Source: Parapedobacter tibetensis (GTDB taxonomy: Bacteria > Bacteroidota > Bacteroidia > Sphingobacteriales > Sphingobacteriaceae). Taken from it: a stretch of 64,000 bases of DNA. Under the pieces are notes generated by a model. The model was not told the DNA's origin, made no database searches, and saw only the letters and a program-made list of their open reading frames with translations. Within the stretch, counting starts at the first letter, position 1; each line of letters opens with the position of its first letter. The stretch lies in NCBI RefSeq assembly GCF_024643205.1, contig NZ_JAMKQJ010000004.1, positions 62,001 through 126,000 of the forward strand, read 5' to 3'. A program made the position numbers and the translations under genes. This document shows positions 35,554 to 43,403 of this stretch, piece by piece.

Positions 35554-35991
35554 ATGACATTGGTAAAATTTTCAGGAAACAAAAACAGAGGGGTAGACAA
35601 TTGGGTAAATGACCTTTTCAACCCAATTTTCAACGATTCTTTTTTGGCCGACAGGTTCATCTCACGCGTGCCTGCCGTAAACGTGGCCGAGACAAACGAG
35701 GCCTATCATATTGAATTGGCCGCTCCAGGATTGGAAAAGGGTGATTTTAAGATTAATGTAGACGGGGATGTGTTGACAATCTCTGCTGAACGGAAATCGG
35801 AAACCAAGGACGAAAGTAAGAAGTATAGCAAACGTGAATATAGTTACGCTTCATTTACCCGCTCCTTCACCTTGCCCGAAAGCATCGACCACAACAAAAT
35901 CAACGCTCAATACCATGAGGGTATATTGAAAGTAGAAATCGGGAAGAAAGAAGAAGCTAAGGTTGCTTCCCGGTTGGTAGAGGTAAAGTAA
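35554..35991 (+). CDS. Hsp20/alpha-crystallin small heat shock protein
   Basis: A 145-residue ATP-independent holdase. The alpha-crystallin domain spans residues about 45-140 (NEAYHIELAAPGLEKGDFKI, then YASFTRSFTLPESID) with the conserved A-x-x-x-G-x-L near the end (AQYHEGILKVEIGKKEE) and VEVK at the C-terminus. A strong AGGAGGA ribosome site at 35540-35546 supports the start. A terminator follows. Confidence 0.94.
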   Translation: MTLVKFSGNKNRGVDNWVNDLFNPIFNDSFLADRFISRVPAVNVAETNEAYHIELAAPGLEKGDFKINVDGDVLTISAERKSETKDESKKYSKREYSYASFTRSFTLPESIDHNKINAQYHEGILKVEIGKKEEAKVASRLVEVK

Positions 35992-36031
35992 ACGGGTATT
36001 GTGCGTAAGATAATTGGATAAGTAACACCTG

Positions 36032-36066
36032 GCCTGCAGCACCACGATGGTACTGCGGGCTTTTTT
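36032..36066 (+). terminator. Intrinsic terminator after the Hsp20 gene
   Basis: The stem GCCTGCAGCACCA / TGGTACTGCGGGC with loop CGA is followed by six Ts. Confidence 0.85.
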
Positions 36067-36074
36067 ATATACCA

Positions 36075-36602
36075 TTATCTCGCCAAGGCATCCATATGTA
36101 CTGTAGCCACATTACGGAGCATGAATGTTTTACCTCCAACACCATAATCCAACCGATTAACCTCGAATGTACTTGACAAGGAATATGTGCCATCTTGGTT
36201 TTTCTTTGCATCGAAGGGTAAGGTCACTGTTTTTGTGATATCCTTGATGGTAAGATTTCCGGTAGCCAAAAAACCGGTGTCCTTTGCTTCTACTTTTGTG
36301 GATACGAAACGGATGGTGGAAAACCGTTCTACATCGAGGTATTTCTCCCCTTTGGCGTCGCTATCTCTTCTTTTATGGTCGGTAAACACCGAGTTTGCAG
36401 GTATGGCAATGTCTATTCGTGTCGCCGAGAGGTTAGCAGGATCAAAGACAAATTTACCTTTAGGCGCTTCAAAAGTGCCTTGTAATGTGCCGACAATGCT
36501 GCCGATGCTGAACGATGTATTGCCTGAGACAATGCTGGCGGTCTGCGCGCTCATTGCCGTCGTCAATAGCGTGGCCATAATAGCCAATGTGATTTTCTTC
36601 AT
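36075..36602 (-). CDS. YceI-family periplasmic lipid-binding protein
   Basis: The start at 36602 is taken for its signal peptide (MKKITLAIMATLLTTAMSAQ). An extra 9 residues upstream in frame add nothing. The 175-residue product shows the YceI lipocalin-like barrel: GTLQGTFEAPKGKFVFDP, IDIAIPANSVFTDHKRRD, KYLDVERFSTIRFVST and GNLTIKDITKTVTLPF. The family binds polyisoprenoids or other amphiphiles in the periplasm. Here the physiological ligand is unknown. The thioesterase gene ends 23 bases upstream on the same strand, so both may be co-transcribed. Confidence 0.88.
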   Translation of the reverse strand: MKKITLAIMATLLTTAMSAQTASIVSGNTSFSIGSIVGTLQGTFEAPKGKFVFDPANLSATRIDIAIPANSVFTDHKRRDSDAKGEKYLDVERFSTIRFVSTKVEAKDTGFLATGNLTIKDITKTVTLPFDAKKNQDGTYSLSSTFEVNRLDYGVGGKTFMLRNVATVHMDALAR

Positions 36603-36625
36603 GGTGTACAGTGTTAGTGCATGTG

Positions 36626-37066
36626 TCAAGTTGTTATTTCTTGGTAATCTTCACTTTTAGGCAAGCGCTCCACAATGGTTTGCCATTCGAGTGGCAAGGG
36701 AGTAAGTTTTCGTTTTGTTACATCCATCCAAGCGCCGTCTACAGTTACCACCGCGCATTTGGTGCCATCCATTCGATAGATTTCATGGCGAAATGAAAAC
36801 CTGGAATTCAATAGGTTATATTTGGTCATCGCTACAGTCACTTTCACATACTCATCAAGTTGTATCTCCCTTAAATAGACCAATTCTTCCCGAAAGAGTA
36901 TAGGACCAATACCAACCGCGGCAATCTTATCGAGTGACAACCCCATTTTCTTAAGCATGTTGCTCCTGGCTTGTGCACAGAAATCGGCATAGGCCGAATG
37001 CCGCAGATGCCTGTTGGCATCAATCTGCGCCCATATCACCTGTCCTTCATAGAAAACATTTTCCAT
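36626..37066 (-). CDS. Acyl-CoA thioesterase-like hotdog protein
   Basis: A 146-residue 4HBT hotdog-fold protein that should hydrolyse an acyl-CoA or acyl-ACP thioester in the cytoplasm. The active-site region near residues 15-32 (IDANRHLRHSAYADFCAQ) has an Asp-Ala-Asn where the family has D-x-x-G/N-H, and RFSFRHEIYRMDGTKCAVVT follows at about 89-108. I use the ATG at 37066 because the in-frame ATG at 37081 adds only MLSLS. The substrate chain is not predictable. Confidence 0.78.
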   Translation of the reverse strand: MENVFYEGQVIWAQIDANRHLRHSAYADFCAQARSNMLKKMGLSLDKIAAVGIGPILFREELVYLREIQLDEYVKVTVAMTKYNLLNSRFSFRHEIYRMDGTKCAVVTVDGAWMDVTKRKLTPLPLEWQTIVERLPKSEDYQEITT

Positions 37067-37222
37067 GCTCAAACTTAGCACTTTTTTTGGTTTGGGAAAA
37101 GGCCTAACAACAGGCAGGGACTAATAACCAGTTGTACGCCTGATGACCTCCCTGCCTTCAATAACAAAATCGTCGAAGAAATTGCAGAGGGAAAACATGC
37201 TGGACGGCATGCATAAAAGGGG

Positions 37223-38098
37223 CTACTTTGTCCCTTTAACTGCCATTTTCAAGGTAAAGACCTTGTCAGTTGCTGTAATGAAGAGCTGATCCCTGTTTGG
37301 GCCAGCGAAACAGATGTTGGCCGTCCAGTTTGACGGCACGGGGATGTGCGTGATTTTCTCGCCCTGCGGGTTATATACATCAATACCTTTACCTGTAAGG
37401 TACAGGTTTCCTTCTTCATCAATGGTCATACCATCGGAACCCTGAGGCGCAAAAAATTGCTTGTCGGTCAACGAACCATCGCTTTGGATACGATACTTGT
37501 AAATTTTGCTATCTCCAATATCCGCAACATACAGAAACTTGCCGTCTGGTGTGCCGACGATACCGTTGGGTCTTTTAAACTGGTCGTCCAACCTCGTTAC
37601 AGTTCCGTCCTGATATAGATAAAGGGCTTGCGACTGCATCCCCGGCGATGTTCGTGTCCAATAGTCACGTTGGTAATAGGGGTCAGTGAAGTAAATCAAA
37701 CCTGAAGGCGATACCCATGTATCATTCGGTCCATTGAAAAGAGAATCGAGGTAGTTGACCGCCAGTTTCTCGACATTACCGTCCATATCGATGCGCCATA
37801 ACTGATATTTTTCATCGGCGCAGGCGATCAATAAGCCTTCGCTATCGAAATACAGTCCGTTCGAGCGCCCTGCATTTTCCATAAATACCGACAGGTTGCC
37901 ATCCACATCATATTTCCATATCCGGTTGTTGGGCTGGTCTGTGAAGAACACATTGCCTTCCTTATCTACGGCGGGGCCTTCGGTGAAACTGAATCCATCG
38001 GCCACTAGTTGGAGTTCCGCACCAGGTGACACTTGCGAAAAACAGGCTTTACTAAAAAGGAAGAACCAAACGGCGAATGTTATCATATGCCTATTCAT
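37223..38098 (-). CDS. SMP-30/gluconolactonase-like secreted beta-propeller
   Basis: A 291-residue exported protein; start 38098 begins a signal peptide (MNRHMITFAVWFFLFSKACF). The six-bladed propeller is suggested by repeated segments: FTEGPAVDKEGNVFFTDQPN (about 39-58), GPNDTWVSPSGLIYFTDPYY (about 122-141), KRPNGIVGTPDGKFLYVADI (about 170-189) and DGMTIDEEGNLYLTG (about 217-231). The Glu of FTEGP and the Asn in RPNG and Asp in SDGM are the metal ligands expected of SMP-30 lactonases. The likely activity is sugar lactone hydrolysis in the periplasm. Confidence 0.87.
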   Translation of the reverse strand: MNRHMITFAVWFFLFSKACFSQVSPGAELQLVADGFSFTEGPAVDKEGNVFFTDQPNNRIWKYDVDGNLSVFMENAGRSNGLYFDSEGLLIACADEKYQLWRIDMDGNVEKLAVNYLDSLFNGPNDTWVSPSGLIYFTDPYYQRDYWTRTSPGMQSQALYLYQDGTVTRLDDQFKRPNGIVGTPDGKFLYVADIGDSKIYKYRIQSDGSLTDKQFFAPQGSDGMTIDEEGNLYLTGKGIDVYNPQGEKITHIPVPSNWTANICFAGPNRDQLFITATDKVFTLKMAVKGTK

Positions 38099-38182
38099 AA
38101 CGAGCTGGATATACAAGTAAATCGATTATAATCTACCGCAATATAAGTGTTTTACATATAAATATAAAATGGATAATTATCC

Positions 38183-40084
38183 TTATTCAATGATTTTGAA
38201 GTCCGTGCGGCGATTGAGCTGTCGTCCTTCTTCTGTATCATTGCCAGCGACTGGTTGAGACTGGCCATACCCCTTGTAACTTAATCTTCCTGCCGGTATC
38301 CCGGCGTCAATCAGGTAATCATGCACTGCTTTTGCCCGATTTTCGGAAAGGGTTTGATTGTAGGCTTTGCTTCCTGTATCATCTGTATGCCCACCGATTT
38401 CGACCCGTACATCTTTATTCAGGTTCAAGAAACCAATAAGGTTATCCAAATCGCTTTTCGACCGGGGTAGCAGTTCATAACGGTTCACCTCAAAAAAGAC
38501 GTTGTTGAGTGTTTCGGCGCTTCCCGTCTTTATCCTCGAAAGTGTAATACGTATTTCATAAGCATCGTTAATTTTGGTGCTATCGTCAAGGGGATAATTT
38601 TCGGAAAAAAAGAGATAACCCGGCTGCTTGATATGCAATGCATAGGTTTTGCCAAAGGGTAGGGGGGCAAGGAAAGTTCCGTCTTCATAATCAGCCCTTT
38701 CATTGTACACTGTCTCGTTGGTGAGGATATCCGTCACAGTCACTTCAGCATGGATGGGTTTTTCGTTCTCAGCATCCACGATAATGCCCTTGAGATAAGC
38801 CACGGGATTGGGTTGCACGGACTGCGGCAGCTCGAAGGAATAAATATCCAATCCTCCAAAGGCATCAGGCCTCCTGGTTGAGAAATATGCTTGTTTACCA
38901 TTCATACTCACAGACAACGCGCTTTGTTCGTGGTGGTCATTGATGGGATAGCCGAGGTTGACAGGATGCTGCCAATGTCCAGCACTATCTAGCTGACTTT
39001 TGAAGATATCTTTGTCGCCAAATCCCGGCCAACCGTTCGATGCAAAGTAAAGCGTGCGATTATCGGCGTGGATATAGGGTGAACTTTCATCATAGGGCGT
39101 GTTGATGGCTGGACCAAGATTTTGCGGGACGCCCCATTGCCCATTGTCCTGGAGGATAGATTTCCAAATATCATAGCCGCCTTGCCCGCCATGGCGATTG
39201 CTCACGAAATAGAGCGTCCGTCCGTCGGCACTCAATGCAGGCTGTGCTTCCCATCCTCGACTATTGACGGGAGACCCCAGGTTATGCGGCTCGCCCCACC
39301 GGTCGCCTTCTCGCCTTGACACATAGATATCGCAGCTACCCAGCCCACCCGGGCGATTACATCCAGTGAAGAATAAGTATTTGCCATCGGGCGAAATGCA
39401 ATGGGCTCCTTCGTTATAGCGTGCCGAATTGATGTCGCCCTGCAAAGGGAGGGAGGTTTGCCATGTACCGCTACTATCTTGGGTGCTTTCATAGAAATTT
39501 TCCCGGTTGTCCGTCTTGCGGGTGAAAATGATGGTCTTGTAATCTGCCGTGAGCTTGGGGAAATACTCATCGTATTCGCTATTGATGGCCACACCGGGAT
39601 TGTGCGGATGGAAGGGCAACGGTTTTTTCAGGGCAGAAATGCTAAATTCACAATCAGCAATATATTTGTCTGTAAGTCGTTGGCCTGCTGCATCCAAGCC
39701 AGGTGTAAGCCTATATTTTCGCAGCATGGGCAGGGCCTCGGTATACTTTCCAAGGTAAAGAAGGCTTTCACCCAAACCAAACCACGTAAGTGATGTCAAT
39801 GTCGAATCTAATTGAACAACACGAGCATAATGTTCTACGGCTTTTTCATAGCTTTTCTGCCTTCGGTGAATATCCCCAAGTTGTTGATGGGGGGCAGCGA
39901 AACTAGCATCCAATGCAATGGCAGATTCCAGTGAAGCGATGGCAGGGTCATATTGGCGGTTTTTCAGCTGGTTTGTTGCTGTTTCAAAAGCCTGTTGTGC
40001 TTTTCTGTTATTGGAATGCATTTGAGCATACCCAGACACATAGCACAATACGCATAATAGTAGGGCATATAATGGTTTTCGCAT
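38183..40084 (-). CDS. TPR - PD40 propeller - OmpA-domain envelope protein
   Basis: A 633-residue protein. Start 40084 gives a good signal peptide (MRKPLYALLLCVLCYVSGYA). It is followed by TPR repeats (about 25-145), a PD40/WD40-like propeller (about 170-420; KYLFFTGCNRPGGLGSCDIY, TLYFVSNRHGGQGGYDIWKS), a carboxypeptidase-like beta-sandwich (KGIIVDAENEKPIHAEVTVT) and a C-terminal OmpA peptidoglycan-binding domain (VRVEIGGHTDDTGSKAYN, NRAKAVHDYLIDAGI). This architecture occurs in Bacteroidota proteins of the type-IX secretion and gliding neighbourhood (SprE/PorE-like), which anchor outer-membrane complexes to the wall. No PorP/SprF gene is next to it, so a T9SS role is a guess. Confidence 0.85.
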   Translation of the reverse strand: MRKPLYALLLCVLCYVSGYAQMHSNNRKAQQAFETATNQLKNRQYDPAIASLESAIALDASFAAPHQQLGDIHRRQKSYEKAVEHYARVVQLDSTLTSLTWFGLGESLLYLGKYTEALPMLRKYRLTPGLDAAGQRLTDKYIADCEFSISALKKPLPFHPHNPGVAINSEYDEYFPKLTADYKTIIFTRKTDNRENFYESTQDSSGTWQTSLPLQGDINSARYNEGAHCISPDGKYLFFTGCNRPGGLGSCDIYVSRREGDRWGEPHNLGSPVNSRGWEAQPALSADGRTLYFVSNRHGGQGGYDIWKSILQDNGQWGVPQNLGPAINTPYDESSPYIHADNRTLYFASNGWPGFGDKDIFKSQLDSAGHWQHPVNLGYPINDHHEQSALSVSMNGKQAYFSTRRPDAFGGLDIYSFELPQSVQPNPVAYLKGIIVDAENEKPIHAEVTVTDILTNETVYNERADYEDGTFLAPLPFGKTYALHIKQPGYLFFSENYPLDDSTKINDAYEIRITLSRIKTGSAETLNNVFFEVNRYELLPRSKSDLDNLIGFLNLNKDVRVEIGGHTDDTGSKAYNQTLSENRAKAVHDYLIDAGIPAGRLSYKGYGQSQPVAGNDTEEGRQLNRRTDFKIIE

Positions 40085-40276
40085 GGAACAGGGTATTTCC
40101 ATGCTAATATAGGTTTTTTTCTGCGTTCTATACACTTCTTCTTGCTAATTCCCTGCTTTCTCCCGCCATCATCTGAGTCTTATCCGTGTGGTATATGGCT
40201 TTTATATGGGATTTCCCCAGATAATCCCAACATAAACCTCGGATACGGCGCAGATACAAGCAGCTATTAAGGTGGA

Positions 40277-41038
40277 TTAGCTTCGTTTAAACGTCTTCAA
40301 CAACTGCTTGGTTTCCGGACTGAGCACCAACCGGCCACTGATAGCTGCCTGCTTGTAAAGCAATTCATCCCAATGCTTGGTGCCATGCCATAAGGTTTTC
40401 TTGAGTGCCGTAAGCGCTTCTTGGTTTTTGTTTATTAACTGTTCGCAAAATTGCTCGATGGCTTCATCCAATTCGAAGATTGTCGGCCTTACTGAATGGA
40501 ACAGGTCGTGCCGTTGTGCCCATTGCACATCGAAAAAGCGTGCGGGATTGAGCGAAAGCTCGGTCAACGCTGAGATGCCGATCTTACGTTCAACGGCCGG
40601 GGCAATGACAAAAGGACCGATATTGATGCTAACCTCGCTAAGCTTGACTGCCGCCTTTTCCGTTGCAAAACAATAATCGCATGCGGCAATAAGCCCGACA
40701 CCACCCCCCACAGCCTTACCTTGTACTCTGCCTACGATAAGTTTTGGCGACTTACGCATCGCATTGATGACATCAGCAAACCCTGAGAAAAACGCTTTGC
40801 CGGCATCTTCATCCTGTATGGCCAGCAATTCATCAAAACTAGCCCCAGCACAGAATGTGGTATCGCCTTCGCTCTGCAACAGGATGAGCTTGGTGGCGCT
40901 GTTATCGCCTGCAGATTGGATTTGGTCGCTTAGATTGGCAAGCAAATTAGACGGTAACGCATTATGGGCGGGATGGCCGAAGGTAATGACGGCTAACCCA
41001 TTGGTGTTTATCTCGGTTTTTACGAATCCTGATTCCAT
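40277..41038 (-). CDS. Enoyl-CoA hydratase/isomerase family protein
   Basis: A 253-residue crotonase-fold protein. The oxyanion-hole segments are FCAGASFDELLAIQ (about 62-75) and GRVQGKAVGGGVGLIAACDYC (about 103-123; CoA and catalytic region). LSEVSINIGPFVIAPAVERKIG at about 134-155 corresponds to the second catalytic helix, where classical hydratases have Glu; here the surrounding residues differ, so substrate and exact reaction (hydratase, isomerase or other) are uncertain. No beta-oxidation operon surrounds it. Confidence 0.82.
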   Translation of the reverse strand: MESGFVKTEINTNGLAVITFGHPAHNALPSNLLANLSDQIQSAGDNSATKLILLQSEGDTTFCAGASFDELLAIQDEDAGKAFFSGFADVINAMRKSPKLIVGRVQGKAVGGGVGLIAACDYCFATEKAAVKLSEVSINIGPFVIAPAVERKIGISALTELSLNPARFFDVQWAQRHDLFHSVRPTIFELDEAIEQFCEQLINKNQEALTALKKTLWHGTKHWDELLYKQAAISGRLVLSPETKQLLKTFKRS

Positions 41039-41053
41039 ATATAATAAAGAAAA

Positions 41054-41160
41054 TGGAACGCTGATGACGCGGATTTAACTGATCTTCGCGAATCTCTAAA
41101 CAATCAATTTAAACGTATCAATCCGTGGCCATCTGCCTAATCAGCGTTATCCGTGTTCCA
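41054..41160. repeat. Dispersed palindromic repeat, copy 2
   Basis: GGAACGCTGATGACGCGGATT (from 41055) and AATCAGCGTTATCCGTGTTCC (to 41159) are imperfect inverted arms, resembling the element at 28498-28582. It fills the gap between two minus-strand genes. Confidence 0.6.
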
Positions 41161-41161
41161 A

Positions 41162-42247
41162 CTAAACATATTTGTTCCCGAACTTTTCCTTTACATCGGC
41201 CACAATTTGCTTGACACCTTGTTCCTGATCCTTCGGACAAATCATCAAAGTATCATCCGACTGAACGACGATGAAATTATGAAGTCCTTTTACGATGACC
41301 AACTTATTTTCGGGAGTGTGAACCATGCAGTTGGAGGAATCATAGACGATTACGTTGTCTGAAGACGAGGACGCATTGCCCAAGTAGTCCTTTTCCGCCA
41401 ACTCATATACGGAAGACCATGTGCCTAAATCGGACCACCCGAAGTCTGATGGGAGCACGTACACATTATCGGCCTTTTCCATAATGGCAAAATCGATGGA
41501 AATATTGACACAACGCACAAAAGCTCCGGAAATGAACTTGGCCTCCCGATCGGAGTTGTACACTTCTGTCCCTTCTCTAAATACATCACCCATTTCCGTT
41601 TGGTACTTGTCAAACGCCTTGATAATGGATTTAGCAGACCAGATGAATATCCCTGCATTCCAAAGGAAGTCACCGCTCTGCAAAAAAGTTTTGGCTAATT
41701 CGAGATTGGGTTTCTCCGTAAAGGTTTTCACTTTTTTGAAACCTGGAACCGTTGCTGTTTTACCATATTGAATATAACCGTAGCCTGTATCCGGACGCGC
41801 GGGTTTGATGCCTAATGTAATCAACCAATCGTAGCTTGCTGCGCATTTGAGCCCTTTGGTCACATCGCCCACAAATGTATCTGTTTCCAAAATGAGGTGG
41901 TCTGCCGGAGCAATAACCATGGTGGCATCGGGATTCAGTTGCTGTATTTTATGACTTGCATAGGCAATACAAGGTGCGGTATTTCGCATAATGGGTTCCA
42001 ATATCAGCTGTTGTTGCGACAATTTCGGCAACTGCTCCCGTACAAGGTCGGCATATGACTCGTTTGTGGCGACAAAAATGTTTGCTTCGGGAACTATCTT
42101 TAGAAAACGTTCATAAGTTGTTTGGATGAGTGTTTTTCCCGTACCCAACATGTCGATAAACTGCTTGGGCAACTTCGTGCGGCTTACTGGCCAAAACCTG
42201 CTTCCAATACCTCCTGCCATGATTACGGCATAATAATTTTTATTCAT
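41162..42247 (-). CDS. manC: Mannose-1-phosphate guanylyltransferase
   Basis: It forms GDP-mannose from GTP and mannose-1-phosphate for glycan synthesis. The 361-residue protein has the nucleotidyltransferase signature GGIGSRFWPVSRTKLPKQFI at residues 12-31, the PADH segment (VIAPADHLILE) at about 106-116, the FTEKP loop at about 172-176 and NAGIFIWSAKSII at about 194-206. There is no C-terminal mannose-6-phosphate isomerase domain, so this is the short monofunctional type. Glycan genes kdsA and a KdsD-like isomerase lie nearby. Confidence 0.93.
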   Translation of the reverse strand: MNKNYYAVIMAGGIGSRFWPVSRTKLPKQFIDMLGTGKTLIQTTYERFLKIVPEANIFVATNESYADLVREQLPKLSQQQLILEPIMRNTAPCIAYASHKIQQLNPDATMVIAPADHLILETDTFVGDVTKGLKCAASYDWLITLGIKPARPDTGYGYIQYGKTATVPGFKKVKTFTEKPNLELAKTFLQSGDFLWNAGIFIWSAKSIIKAFDKYQTEMGDVFREGTEVYNSDREAKFISGAFVRCVNISIDFAIMEKADNVYVLPSDFGWSDLGTWSSVYELAEKDYLGNASSSSDNVIVYDSSNCMVHTPENKLVIVKGLHNFIVVQSDDTLMICPKDQEQGVKQIVADVKEKFGNKYV

Positions 42248-42340
42248 TTGTTGTTTTTTTTTTGCTTTTGGCCATCAGCTTTCGACCGCCAGCTTAATTA
42301 TCAAATTATTATCTAAGTTTTTAATCCGCTCATCTTCGAA

Positions 42341-43306
42341 TCAAATAATCCCTTCTTTCAGCAAATCGTGCAGGTGGATTATTCCATCATATGATTGGTT
42401 ATGTAACACCAAAAGTTGCGTTATGTTATTTTCACGCATGATGTTGAGTGCATTAACGGCCAATTCGTTGCTGTCAATCGTCTTTGGTGAACTGCCCATG
42501 ATGTCCTTTGCAGTAAGCTGGTCGATATGGAGATGCTTTTCCAGCATGCGTCTGATGTCACCATCGGTAATTATCCCCATAAGCATACCGTTTTCGACAA
42601 CAGCTACTGCGCCCAGACGATGTTGGGTGATGGTAACAATAACCCCCCTCACCGGCGTGTCTGGTTGAACAGATGGCTTTCCGTTTTGCATAGATAGATC
42701 GGCCACCTTAAGATATAGGCGTTTTCCCAATGCTCCGCCGGGATGAAAGCGCGCAAAATCCCTATCACTGAATTCACGGCATTCGAGTAGGCAAATCGCG
42801 AGCGCATCACCCATAGCCAGCTGGGCAGTGGTGCTCGTTGTGGGCGCGAGGTTATGCGGGCAGGCTTCTTTCTCGACAGTCGTGTCCAAAATGAAATCGG
42901 CATGCTGTGCCAAATAGGAATTCGTGTTGCCCACCAAGGCCACGAGCTGGCTTTGCGTCTGTCTTAACAAAGGCACCAATACTTTGATTTCGGGTGTATT
43001 ACCACTTTTGGACATGACGATCACGAGGTCATTTGTCTGGATGATTCCTAAATCCCCATGAATAGCATCTGCGGCATGCATGAAAATAGCCGGTGTTCCC
43101 GTGGAATTTAATGTGGCGACAATTTTTTGAGCAATGATGGCACTTTTTCCAACACCAGTTAACACAACCCTACCTTTTAGCCCGAGAATGGTATTTATCA
43201 CAGCAATGAAATCACTGTCAATGCGTTCCGTTAATTTGTTTAAAGCACGGGCCTCTTCAACCAGAACGTTTGTTGCAATATTTTTGATTTCAGAATTGCT
43301 TTTCAC
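42341..43306 (-). CDS. kdsD: KpsF/GutQ-type arabinose-5-phosphate isomerase
   Basis: It interconverts ribulose-5-phosphate and arabinose-5-phosphate, the first step towards KDO. The SIS domain (residues about 45-180) has GRVVLTGVGKSAIIAQKIVA and VIVMSKSGNTPEI. Two CBS domains (about 205-320) follow (GVIVTITQHRLGAVAVVENG, NALNIMRENNITQLLVLHNQ). I use the GTG at 43306 (VKSNSEIKN), giving 321 residues like KdsD. The in-frame ATG at 43363 is upstream of a TATTTTTG box (43341-43348, minus strand) that could be the -7 element. Works with kdsA at 45638. Confidence 0.92.
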   Translation of the reverse strand: MKSNSEIKNIATNVLVEEARALNKLTERIDSDFIAVINTILGLKGRVVLTGVGKSAIIAQKIVATLNSTGTPAIFMHAADAIHGDLGIIQTNDLVIVMSKSGNTPEIKVLVPLLRQTQSQLVALVGNTNSYLAQHADFILDTTVEKEACPHNLAPTTSTTAQLAMGDALAICLLECREFSDRDFARFHPGGALGKRLYLKVADLSMQNGKPSVQPDTPVRGVIVTITQHRLGAVAVVENGMLMGIITDGDIRRMLEKHLHIDQLTAKDIMGSSPKTIDSNELAVNALNIMRENNITQLLVLHNQSYDGIIHLHDLLKEGII

Positions 43307-43403
43307 AAATATATTTTGTAATTTTAGATACTGATATGCGCAAAAATATGTTATTTTGAGCATTATTTAGTTATCAGTCTATCTTATTTTTGCGAAACGC
43401 GCA

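Noticed and set aside
37112..37157. Inverted repeat AGGCAGGGA / TCCCTGCCT as a terminator
   Set aside because: Arms are only 9 bp, 28 bases apart and have no T-run on either strand.
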